From: CAIKZY01 sp044374195
GTDB taxonomy: Bacteria; Actinomycetota; Actinomycetes; S36-B12
Reading direction: 5' to 3'
DNA length: 64,000 nt
NCBI GenBank assembly: GCA_044374195.1
Contig: JBILOY010000009.1
Coordinates: 1-64,000, forward strand
In this document: one piece after another, positions 8,986-16,175 of the stretch
Layout of the letters: every line of letters starts with the position of its first letter
Position numbering within the stretch: position 1 is the stretch's first letter
The notes under the pieces: generated by a model
Seen by the model: the letters and a program-made list of their open reading frames with translations, nothing else
Database searches by the model: none
Told to the model about the DNA's origin: nothing
Translations under genes and position numbers: made by a program

Positions 8986-10509
8986 GTGGAGACGCGGGGC
9001 GTCCATCGCGTGATGGGCATTGAAACTGAGTACGGGATCAACGTGCTCGGTGATCCGACTCTCACCGCAATGCAAGCCTCGGGTCTTGTCGTGAATTCTT
9101 ACGCGATCGAGCACCTTCCGCCCGGCAACCGGCGCACGCATTGGGACTACTTGCCTGAGTCACCCTTACGTGATGCTCGAGGTTTCGACATGAGCCGCGC
9201 CGACGCTGATCCGAGTCAGCTCACCGATGAGGATCTCGGAACCGCGAATGTGATCTTGACTAACGGTGCGCGGCTGTATGTGGATCACGCGCACCCGGAG
9301 TATTCGGCGCCGGAATGTCTCACGCCGCGCGAAGCGGCTCTTCACGATCGAGCCGGAATGATGATCATGGCTGAGGCTGCTGAATTGGCCTCGCGGATTC
9401 CCGGAATAGCCCCCATTCATCTGTACAAGAACAACACCGACAACAAGGGTGCTTCTTACGGTTGCCATGAGAACTACCTCATGTCGCGCGTGACTCCTTT
9501 CGCTGATGTCGTGCGGCTCTTTACCGCCTTTCTGGTGACCAGACAGGTGTTCACCGGCGCGGGTCGCCTCGGAAAGGGGCAGGAGGGTCGCGTTCTTGAG
9601 TTTCAGATGTCGCAACGGGCTGACTTCTTTGAGACCGAGGTGGGTCTCGAAACCACTGTTCGCAGGCCAATCATCAATACCCGTGACGAGCCGCATGCTG
9701 ACCCTGAGAAGTCACGTCGCCTCCATGTCATCACGGGTGATGCGAATCTCAGTGACACCGCTACCGTGCTCAAGCTCGGGAGTGCCTCACTGGTTCTGGG
9801 CATGATTGAATCGGGTTTCCTCCGCGACGAGGATTTCGCAATCGAGGATCCCGTTGCCGAGATGCACAAAGTCAGCCATGACCCCAGCCTGAGCCATCAG
9901 GTGCGTCTTCGCGGAGGCCGGCGCATGACGGCACTGGAGATTCAGTCTCGGTATCTCGAGCGGGCGAACGAGTGGGTCGGAGCGAATCCTGACGCAGAAA
10001 CTCAAGAGATCCTCCGGCTGTGGGAGTTCGTGATCACGACCTTGGGTGGCGATCTGATGAACTGCGGGGGAGTCCTCGACTGGGTTGCCAAACTTCGCCT
10101 CTTGGAGGGGTACCGCACTCGCGACAACCTTGACTGGAATTCGCCGGCACTTCAGCTCATTGACCTGCAGTACTCGGATATCCGGGCGGATAAGGGTCTT
10201 GCCCGGCGGCTCGAGGATCGTGGCAGGCTCGCCCGGCTGTTCTCTGATGATGAGGTGAAGTTCGCTCAGGGCAATCCTCCAGAGTCCACACGCGCCTACT
10301 TCAGGGGTGAGTGCGTGCGGCGCTTCCCAGAATCAGTGGCCGCGGCGTCGTGGGATTCCCTCGTCTTCGACGTGCCCGGTCACGAGCAACTCCTGCGTGT
10401 GCCGACCCTTGACCCGCTTCGTGGCACGAGATCACATGTCGGTGAGCTCTTGGACAGCGACCCGTCTCTCACGCAGTTACTCAAAGCGCTTTCTCTCGGT
10501 GAGGGCTAG
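8986..10509 (+). CDS. dop: Pup deamidase/depupylase Dop
   Basis: Dop (507 residues) converts the C-terminal Gln of Pup to Glu and removes Pup from conjugates. It belongs to the carboxylate-amine ligase fold shared with PafA. The ATP-site motif GIETEYGIN is near the N-terminus. The Dop-specific loop is present at about residues 45-80 and is absent from the pafA product here. The nucleophilic Asp100 occurs in LYVDHAHPEYSAPE. The GTG at 8986 follows the arc stop by 2 nt; a start slightly further in (GTG before MGIETEYG) is possible. Its TAG stop forms the first half of the -10 hexamer of pup. Confidence 0.96.
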   Translation: METRGVHRVMGIETEYGINVLGDPTLTAMQASGLVVNSYAIEHLPPGNRRTHWDYLPESPLRDARGFDMSRADADPSQLTDEDLGTANVILTNGARLYVDHAHPEYSAPECLTPREAALHDRAGMMIMAEAAELASRIPGIAPIHLYKNNTDNKGASYGCHENYLMSRVTPFADVVRLFTAFLVTRQVFTGAGRLGKGQEGRVLEFQMSQRADFFETEVGLETTVRRPIINTRDEPHADPEKSRRLHVITGDANLSDTATVLKLGSASLVLGMIESGFLRDEDFAIEDPVAEMHKVSHDPSLSHQVRLRGGRRMTALEIQSRYLERANEWVGANPDAETQEILRLWEFVITTLGGDLMNCGGVLDWVAKLRLLEGYRTRDNLDWNSPALQLIDLQYSDIRADKGLARRLEDRGRLARLFSDDEVKFAQGNPPESTRAYFRGECVRRFPESVAAASWDSLVFDVPGHEQLLRVPTLDPLRGTRSHVGELLDSDPSLTQLLKALSLGEG

Positions 10510-10512
10510 CCT
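10507..10512 (+). promoter_or_regulatory. -10 hexamer TAGCCT of pup, overlapping the dop stop codon
   Basis: TAGCCT begins with the TAG stop of dop and lies exactly 6 nt before the pup ATG at 10519. The AGGAG in the spacer is only 2 nt from the ATG, too close to act as a normal Shine-Dalgarno sequence. This suggests a leaderless pup transcript in addition to read-through from dop. Confidence 0.55.
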
Positions 10513-10518
10513 AGGAGC

Positions 10519-10701
10519 ATGTCTCAGAAGCAACAGTCCAGTGGCGCGTCTCGCGATCGCGATGAACAGGCGGAGATGCCTGTCTCCGCGCCTCAGGCCT
10601 CCACCTCTGGCGTGGATGACCTTCTGGATGAGATCGACAGCCTGCTCGAGGAGAACGCTGAGTCCTTCGTCAAGTCATTTGTGCAAAAGGGCGGACAGTG
10701 A
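10519..10701 (+). CDS. pup: Prokaryotic ubiquitin-like protein Pup
   Basis: Pup is the 60-residue disordered modifier ligated to lysines by PafA. The C-terminal half has the ARC-binding amphipathic segment LLDEIDSLLEENAE and ends in the hallmark GGQ. The C-terminal Gln means Dop must deamidate it before ligation. The N-terminus is rich in Gln, Ser and charged residues, typical of Pup. It sits 9 nt after dop and 28 nt before pafA. In mycobacteria prcB and prcA occupy the position between pup and pafA; here there is no room for them. Confidence 0.98.
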   Translation: MSQKQQSSGASRDRDEQAEMPVSAPQASTSGVDDLLDEIDSLLEENAESFVKSFVQKGGQ

Positions 10702-10729
10702 TCCCTGCGCAAGGGGAAACCTTCCTCTC

Positions 10730-12094
10730 ATGAAACGGCGCATCTTCGGCCTCGAGACCGAGTACGGCATCACCTGCTCATTCAAAGGTCAGCGACGGTT
10801 TAGCCCCGATGAAGTCGCCCGCTACCTTTTCCGCTCCGTGGTGAACCGTGGTGGCAGTAGCAATATGTTTCTCGGAAATGGTGGGCGTCTCTACCTCGAC
10901 GTCGGTAGTCATCCCGAGTACGCGACCGCTGAATGCGATTCCATGCGCCAGCTGATCGCGCAGGACGAAGCAGGAAAGCTGATCGTTCAAGAACTGGCAG
11001 GTCTTGCAGAGCTCCGCCTGCGCGAGGAGGGTGTTGAGGGGGATATCTACCTGTTCCGCAACAACACCGACTCAGTTGGCAATAGCTACGGTTGTCACGA
11101 GAACTATCTCGTTGATCGGGTAGGGGATTTCGTTGCGCTGACTGAGCAGTTCATTCCCTTTCTCGTGTCACGACAACTGCTCACTGGAGCCGGCAAGGTA
11201 CTACCGCAGCCTGATGGTGCGATGTTCTGCCTGAGCCAGCGCGCTGATCACATGTGGGAGGGGCTGGCGAGCTCGACAACTCGTTCCCGACCAATCATCA
11301 ACACTCGTGACGAGCCGCATGCGGATGCAGATAGGTATCGACGCCTTCATGTCATCGTCGGCGACTCGAATATGAGCCAAGTGACCACACGATTGAAGAT
11401 CGGAATGGGGCACCTCATGCTCTCGGCACTTGAAGGCGGGGTATCTACTGCTCATTTGGCCCTCGAAAACCCCATCAAGGCGATCCGCGAGATCAGTCAT
11501 GACATCACTGGTCGGACCCCAGTCGCTCTGTCCAATGGCCGACGAATGTCAGCGCTCGAGTTGCAGGGTGAGTACCTGGCCACCGTGACTGCTTGGTTGT
11601 CCGAAAGCGACGAGGCCGATGACCCGGAGCACGCATGGACAGTGGAACTGTGGGCCCGTGCATTGTCGGCAATCGAGTCCGGAGATCTCACCGCGGTTGA
11701 GACTGAACTTGACTGGGTGATCAAGTACCGACTCCTGAACCGATACCTCAGTTCCCAGAGCCTGGACTGGGAGTCACCGCGTATTGCCCAACTGGATCTC
11801 GCTTTTCACGACATCAAGCCCGATCGAGGCATTTTTCCCATACTGGTGCGTCGCGGTCTCGCGTCTGACCTGATCTCGTCCGCTGAGATCACCGAGGCCG
11901 TGACCGTTCCGCCTCAGACAACTCGCGCACGTCTTCGTGGTGACTTTGTGCGCCGTGCCACCGAGGCTGGACGCGACTATGCCGTTGACTGGGGCCAGCT
12001 GAAGCTCAATGACCTCCCGCCGCAGGTAGTCGTGTGCTCCGATCCGTTTGCGAGTGTCGATGAGCGTGTCGAGAGCCTGATCAACGCACTCTGA
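10730..12094 (+). CDS. pafA: Pup-protein ligase PafA
   Basis: PafA (454 residues) phosphorylates the C-terminal Glu of deamidated Pup and ligates it to substrate lysines. The N-terminal FGLETEYGI motif binds ATP. The conserved LYLDVGSHPEYATAE segment contains Asp57, equivalent to the catalytic Asp. NNTDSVGNSYGCHENYL and INTRDEPHADADRYRRLHV are diagnostic. The C-terminal domain that interacts with Pup (PPQTTRARLRG, DWGQLKLND) is intact. The frame is open upstream through pup, but homology begins only at the ATG at 10730. An AAGGGG lies about 13 nt upstream, so the start has no well-placed Shine-Dalgarno sequence. Confidence 0.97.
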   Translation: MKRRIFGLETEYGITCSFKGQRRFSPDEVARYLFRSVVNRGGSSNMFLGNGGRLYLDVGSHPEYATAECDSMRQLIAQDEAGKLIVQELAGLAELRLREEGVEGDIYLFRNNTDSVGNSYGCHENYLVDRVGDFVALTEQFIPFLVSRQLLTGAGKVLPQPDGAMFCLSQRADHMWEGLASSTTRSRPIINTRDEPHADADRYRRLHVIVGDSNMSQVTTRLKIGMGHLMLSALEGGVSTAHLALENPIKAIREISHDITGRTPVALSNGRRMSALELQGEYLATVTAWLSESDEADDPEHAWTVELWARALSAIESGDLTAVETELDWVIKYRLLNRYLSSQSLDWESPRIAQLDLAFHDIKPDRGIFPILVRRGLASDLISSAEITEAVTVPPQTTRARLRGDFVRRATEAGRDYAVDWGQLKLNDLPPQVVVCSDPFASVDERVESLINAL

Positions 12095-12106
12095 GGGCCG
12101 CCTAGG

Positions 12107-12112
12107 TAGGCT
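12107..12112 (+). promoter_or_regulatory. -10 hexamer TAGGCT of the FKBP lipoprotein gene
   Basis: TAGGCT is followed by 6 nt and the GTG at 12119, the leaderless spacing seen repeatedly in this window. Confidence 0.65.
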
Positions 12113-12118
12113 CACGGG

Positions 12119-12697
12119 GTGAAGAAATCACTGATTGCCCTCGTTGTCCTGCCCATCATCGCCCTGACCGCGTGCTCGGGGTCCTCGGGGTCGTCTTCGT
12201 CCTCCGAGGCTGCTGCAGGGGCCGGGAAGACCTCTGATTGCGCCGTTCAGGCGCCCCCGACAGCCGTGACGAGTATCCCCGGGGGCCCGTCCCTCGACGG
12301 GGTTACCGTCATTGTCGATGGCACCGCCGCGCCGATCGTGACCGTGGCCGATGGAGCCGCACCAGTCACTCAGCTCGGCAGCCTGGAGATCGCCGCGGGT
12401 GATGGCGCCACGGCCAAGGCCGGTGACACGCTGACTGTCGACTACTGCGGTATCGGTCTGGCCTCTCAGTCCATCTTTGATTCCTCGTGGGTCCGCGGCG
12501 AGCCCGCCACGTTCCCGCTCGATGGCCTCATCCAGGGCTGGCAGGACGGCCTTCCGGGAATGAAGGTCGGCGAGACCAGACTCCTGGTCATCCCCGGTGC
12601 ACTCGGTTATGGACCAAACCCGCCGAGCGGTTCCGGTATCGAGCCCGATGAGACCCTCGTGTTCGTCATCACTCTGAAGGATGTCATCGCGTCCTGA
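12119..12697 (+). CDS. FKBP-type peptidyl-prolyl isomerase, lipoprotein
   Basis: This 192-residue protein has a lipoprotein signal (KKSLIALVVLPIIALTAC) with lipobox LTAC and Cys19 as the predicted lipidated residue. A Ser-rich linker follows. The C-terminal FKBP domain (about 85-192) has a degenerate first half, then TFPLDGLIQGWQDGLPGMKVG and VIPGALGYG, the conserved active-site strands. It probably assists folding of exported proteins at the outer face of the membrane. Lipidation would be completed by the Lnt encoded 10 kb downstream. A second, cytosolic FKBP follows directly, so the pair may be an old duplication. Confidence 0.9.
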   Translation: MKKSLIALVVLPIIALTACSGSSGSSSSSEAAAGAGKTSDCAVQAPPTAVTSIPGGPSLDGVTVIVDGTAAPIVTVADGAAPVTQLGSLEIAAGDGATAKAGDTLTVDYCGIGLASQSIFDSSWVRGEPATFPLDGLIQGWQDGLPGMKVGETRLLVIPGALGYGPNPPSGSGIEPDETLVFVITLKDVIAS

Positions 12698-12733
12698 TCG
12701 TCCCTTTATCCGTACGACTCTTCAAGGAGTGTC

Positions 12734-13096
12734 ATGAGCACCAAGCCCGAAATCGACTTCATCGAAGGTCCGGCCCCCACTGAGCTCGTCATCACCGACA
12801 TCATCGTCGGCGACGGAGCTGAGGCTGTGGCAGGCGCCAAGGTCGATGTTCACTACCTCGGCGTCGACTTCGAGAACGGCGAGCAGTTCGATGCCTCCTG
12901 GGATCGTGGCGAGTCGATCACTTTCCCGCTTGCCGGCCTCATCGCAGGTTGGCAGGAGGGCATCCCGGGCATGCGTGTTGGCGGTCGTCGCCAACTCGTG
13001 ATTCCGCCCGCTCTTGCCTATGGCGAAGCCGGTAGCGGACACCGACTCTCCGGCCGCACCCTGGTGTTCGTCATTGACCTGCTGAACGTCGGGTAG
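12734..13096 (+). CDS. FKBP-type peptidyl-prolyl isomerase, cytosolic
   Basis: This is a minimal 120-residue FKBP domain with no signal peptide. The active-site segments are NGEQFDASWDRGESITFPL, IAGWQEGIPGMRVGGRRQL and IPPALAYGEAGSGH. It catalyses cis-trans isomerisation of Xaa-Pro bonds. The start is supported by an AAGGAG Shine-Dalgarno sequence 6 nt before the ATG, in a 36-nt gap after the lipoprotein FKBP. The pafB ATG follows its stop by 9 nt, so this gene may be read together with pafBC. The same FKBP-pafB order occurs in other actinobacteria. Confidence 0.93.
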   Translation: MSTKPEIDFIEGPAPTELVITDIIVGDGAEAVAGAKVDVHYLGVDFENGEQFDASWDRGESITFPLAGLIAGWQEGIPGMRVGGRRQLVIPPALAYGEAGSGHRLSGRTLVFVIDLLNVG

Positions 13097-13105
13097 TTAC
13101 CGCCG

Positions 13106-14083
13106 ATGGCAGCGCCGCGCATTGACCGCACTGAGCGACTGCTGAACCTGGTCTTCGCCCTGATGGGTTCGGGTCAACCGGTGAGCCGTGCGGCAATTGC
13201 GGCGACGATTCCCGGGTACGACCCCACGGCTGGTCAGGCTGCTTTCGAGCGAATGTTCGAGCGCGACAAGGATGAACTGCGCGGCCTGGGTGTACCGATT
13301 CGCACGGTTCTCGATGTCAACGGGGATGTCTCCGGCTACACGATTGACCGCGATGACTATTCATTGCCGGATCTGCAGTTCACTGCGGCCGAGAGGTCTG
13401 TTCTGTCTTTGGCCGCGTCGGCGTGGCAGAACGCGCTGGTGAGATCAAGTGCTGCTTCCGGTCTGCGGAAACTAGAGACTGATTCAGAGATTCCCGCTCG
13501 GGAAGATGTCGACACCAGCTTCGTTGCGCACATCAACTCTGGAGACGCGGCTTTGCTCCCGCTACTGGGATTCTTGCGTGCTCGCTATTCCGTTGAATTC
13601 GACTATCAAGCTCCGCAGGCTGATGTACCGAGTAAGCGGCACGTTGATCCCTGGGCATTGATTGCACAGGATGGTGGCTGGTATTTGGTGGGCTTCGATC
13701 GCCAGAGATTGGCCACTCGTGCCTTTCGTCTGTCGCGAATGAAGAGTGAGCCACGGATGGTCGGCCAGGTCGAGAATCCGGCTCCCTCCGGCACCGACCT
13801 ACGCGCCCTGATTGATCCGGGTGCTCGAGCGGGGGAGGCTGTTACGGCGCGAGTTCAGGTGAAGGCCGGTGCAGGAGCTGCTCTTCGACGACTGTCCGCA
13901 GATCACCTTGCTATTGATGTCGCAGGTGACATCAATGTCACGGCACCGGATATGTCGGCACTTATGTCAGCCGCACTGTTCGCCGGAGACGGTGTCGAGG
14001 TACTCGAGCCCCAAGAACTTCGCCAGGAGATCATGGAGTCCTTGACTCGGGTGCGCGATCTCCACTCTGAGGCCCGCTCATGA
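13106..14083 (+). CDS. pafB: WYL-domain transcriptional regulator PafB
   Basis: PafB (325 residues) is one half of the PafBC DNA-damage activator of actinobacteria. An N-terminal winged helix (about 1-80) is followed by a WYL domain whose motif reads WYL at 192-194 inside DGGWYLVGFDRQ. A WCX-type C-terminal extension follows. It overlaps pafC by ATGA, as expected for partners acting as a heterodimer. In mycobacteria PafBC drives RecA-independent repair genes and recognises a single-stranded DNA signal through WYL. That mechanism is known for the family and inferred here. Confidence 0.93.
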   Translation: MAAPRIDRTERLLNLVFALMGSGQPVSRAAIAATIPGYDPTAGQAAFERMFERDKDELRGLGVPIRTVLDVNGDVSGYTIDRDDYSLPDLQFTAAERSVLSLAASAWQNALVRSSAASGLRKLETDSEIPAREDVDTSFVAHINSGDAALLPLLGFLRARYSVEFDYQAPQADVPSKRHVDPWALIAQDGGWYLVGFDRQRLATRAFRLSRMKSEPRMVGQVENPAPSGTDLRALIDPGARAGEAVTARVQVKAGAGAALRRLSADHLAIDVAGDINVTAPDMSALMSAALFAGDGVEVLEPQELRQEIMESLTRVRDLHSEARS

Positions 14084-15009
14084 GCACAACAACGTCGGCC
14101 GAGCGCCTGTCCCGAATGCTCTCTCTGGTCCCGTGGCTCACGTCTCATGATGGCGTCACTATCGATGATGCTGCCCGGCATTTCGATGTGTCGCCCGAGC
14201 AGCTCGAGAAGGATCTCTGGCTGCTGATCGTGTGCGGATTGCCGGGCTATGGACCCGACCAATTGGTGGATATCGATTTCTGGGATGACGGACGAATCCA
14301 TGTCATCGACCCGCAAACCCTTGATCGTCCGCTACGGCTCGGAGCCGATGAGGCCACGTCCTTGTTGCTGGGGCTGCGCCTGCTTGAGCAGGTTCCCGGT
14401 GTTCACGATCGATCGGCGATCATCTCGGCATCGGTGAAACTTGCCGAGGCAGTTGATTTGCCTGAAGGCGAGGCTGCGGTATCCGCGCAACCACCCATTG
14501 ACGAAGCAATCTCGGCAGCAGTCACCACGGCGATCAATCTGGGCGCTGACCTCGTCATCACTTATGCGTCCGGGACCAGTGACGTCATCACGGAGCGGCG
14601 CATCTCCCCGAGGCAGGTAGTTCTTGCCGACGGTCGCGCCTATCTCGAGGCTCTGTGCACATCGGCTGGTGCGCAGCGCACCTTCCGGATGGACCGCATC
14701 CTGAAGGTCACTGCTGCCTCGGGCCCTCGTGAGCTTGCGGAGGTCGGGGTTCCCTCGCCAGCACCATCGTCGGCGATCTTGGCTCTCGCCTCTGCCTCTG
14801 CATGGCTCATTGACGTCCTAGGGGCACAGGTGCTCGGAACCCAGCCCGATGGGCGATCCAGGGTCCGCTTGGAGTTCGCGGACCCACGCTGGCTGGTCCG
14901 GCTGGTCTTGAGTCGTGGCGGCCAGATTGAGGTCCTCGAACCCACCTATTTGCGCACATCTGTGACAGATGCAGCCGCCAGTGCCCTCAGGGCGTACGCT
15001 GGGGGCTAG
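14080..15009 (+). CDS. pafC: WYL-domain transcriptional regulator PafC
   Basis: PafC (309 residues) is the partner of PafB. It has an N-terminal winged helix (VTIDDAARHFDVSPEQLEKDLWLL) and a WYL domain in which the motif is AYL (187-189) instead of WYL. The FRMDRI segment downstream is conserved. The start overlaps the pafB stop by 4 nt. Loss of the aromatic Trp in one WYL partner could mean that PafB is the main ligand-sensing subunit; this is inference. tatA follows after 25 nt. Confidence 0.93.
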   Translation: MSTTTSAERLSRMLSLVPWLTSHDGVTIDDAARHFDVSPEQLEKDLWLLIVCGLPGYGPDQLVDIDFWDDGRIHVIDPQTLDRPLRLGADEATSLLLGLRLLEQVPGVHDRSAIISASVKLAEAVDLPEGEAAVSAQPPIDEAISAAVTTAINLGADLVITYASGTSDVITERRISPRQVVLADGRAYLEALCTSAGAQRTFRMDRILKVTAASGPRELAEVGVPSPAPSSAILALASASAWLIDVLGAQVLGTQPDGRSRVRLEFADPRWLVRLVLSRGGQIEVLEPTYLRTSVTDAAASALRAYAGG

Positions 15010-15034
15010 TCGTTTGATCGAGGAGAGGTCTCAT

Positions 15035-15268
15035 ATGTTCAGCTCGCTGAAAGGCTGGGAGATTCCCGCCATTTTGATCATTGTCTTGCTCCTTTTCGGC
15101 GGGAAGAAGCTGCCTGAGGCAGCTCGCGGACTCGGTCGTTCCCTGCGCATCCTGAAGTCTGAGACCAAGGGCCTGAACACTGACGAGACCACTGACGCTC
15201 CTGAGGCCTCGAGTGCGCAGGAGCCGGCAAAGCCGGCAGCTGCACCGGTCGACCGCACCGAGGCCTAG
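15035..15268 (+). CDS. tatA: Sec-independent translocase subunit TatA
   Basis: TatA (77 residues) forms the pore-like component of the twin-arginine pathway. It has one N-terminal transmembrane helix (WEIPAILIIVLLLFGGKKLP), the FGxKKLPE hinge and an amphipathic helix (ARGLGRSLRILKSE). A charged Ala/Glu-rich tail follows. The ATG at 15035 has a GAGGAGAGG Shine-Dalgarno sequence and matches the family N-terminus; a longer frame from 14969 overlaps pafC and is not needed. tatC follows 6 nt downstream. No tatB is seen here. Confidence 0.95.
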   Translation: MFSSLKGWEIPAILIIVLLLFGGKKLPEAARGLGRSLRILKSETKGLNTDETTDAPEASSAQEPAKPAAAPVDRTEA

Positions 15269-15274
15269 GCCTCC

Positions 15275-16114
15275 TTGGCACGAAGTAATCCCTCCGCGGC
15301 AATGCCGCTGACCGGGCATCTGCGTGAGTTGCGCTCGCGCCTGGTGAAATCGGCCATAGCCATTGCCTTGGGCATGGTTGTCGGGTGGGTTTACTACAGC
15401 CAGATCTTCGCCTGGCTCAGTCAGCCGTTCAACAGCGTGATTGAGCAGGCTCGTTCGGAAGGTCGCGATGTCACGCTCGCGCTCACCGGTGTCGCCGATC
15501 CTTTCGTGCTTCAGCTGCAGATTGCGGCGGTAGCGGGGCTCGTATTCAGTTCGCCCGTGTGGCTGTATCAACTTTGGCGCTTCATCACCCCTGGGCTACA
15601 CCGTCATGAAAAGCGCTGGTCCGTGGCCTTTGTCGCGGTCGCGGTTCCGCTCTTCGGCGCGGGTGTGTTCCTCGCTTACAAGGTGCTGCCTCTTGGTCTG
15701 CAGATTCTTTTCGGATTTACTCCCGACAATGTCGAGAACATCGTCTCTGTTGATAAGTACCTCAGCTTCTTCATCCGAACGATTCTCATTTTCGGCGCAG
15801 GCTTCCTCGCCCCCTTGATCCTGGTCTCCTTGAATTTCGCCGGCATTCTGCCTGGTCGAAAGCTGCTGTCTTGGTGGCGTTGGATCATCTTCATCACATG
15901 CCTGTTCGCCGCCGTAGCAACTCCGACCGGCGACCCGATCAATCTACTTTTACTCGCAGTACCCGTCCTGATCCTGCTCGCCATCGCCGTCATGATCTGT
16001 CTTCTCAATGATCGTCGCCGTGGTCGCAAGCGCAGGGCCTCCGGCGAGATCGACTACGACGAGCTGGACGATGATGAGATCTCGCCGCTGCCTCCCTCGT
16101 CCCCTCTGGAGTAG
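15275..16114 (+). CDS. tatC: Sec-independent translocase subunit TatC
   Basis: TatC (279 residues from TTG) is the receptor for twin-arginine signal peptides. It has the N-terminal GHLRELRSRL cytoplasmic motif and six predicted membrane helices, with the conserved FVLQLQIAA and LYQLWRFITPGLHRHEKR loops. The C-terminal tail is rich in Arg and then Asp/Glu, which is longer than the E. coli version and common in actinobacteria. The TTG at 15275 lies 6 nt after tatA. An ATG at 15302 (MPLTGHLREL) would equally preserve the domain and may be the true start. Confidence 0.94.
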   Translation: MARSNPSAAMPLTGHLRELRSRLVKSAIAIALGMVVGWVYYSQIFAWLSQPFNSVIEQARSEGRDVTLALTGVADPFVLQLQIAAVAGLVFSSPVWLYQLWRFITPGLHRHEKRWSVAFVAVAVPLFGAGVFLAYKVLPLGLQILFGFTPDNVENIVSVDKYLSFFIRTILIFGAGFLAPLILVSLNFAGILPGRKLLSWWRWIIFITCLFAAVATPTGDPINLLLLAVPVLILLAIAVMICLLNDRRRGRKRRASGEIDYDELDDDEISPLPPSSPLE

Positions 16115-16163
16115 TCGGCTCCACCTGCGTGCGTGGGGGATCGGAGCTCACGCGGCTGGCCAA

Positions 16164-16169
16164 TAGTCT
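16164..16169 (+). promoter_or_regulatory. -10 hexamer TAGTCT of helY
   Basis: TAGTCT is followed by 6 nt and the helY ATG at 16176. The 61-bp tatC-helY gap holds no other clear signal. Confidence 0.65.
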
Positions 16170-16175
16170 GGTGTT

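Noticed and set aside
10307..10729. Upstream extension of the pafA frame through the end of dop and pup
   Set aside because: PafA homology starts at the ATG at 10730. The extension is a shadow of dop and pup.
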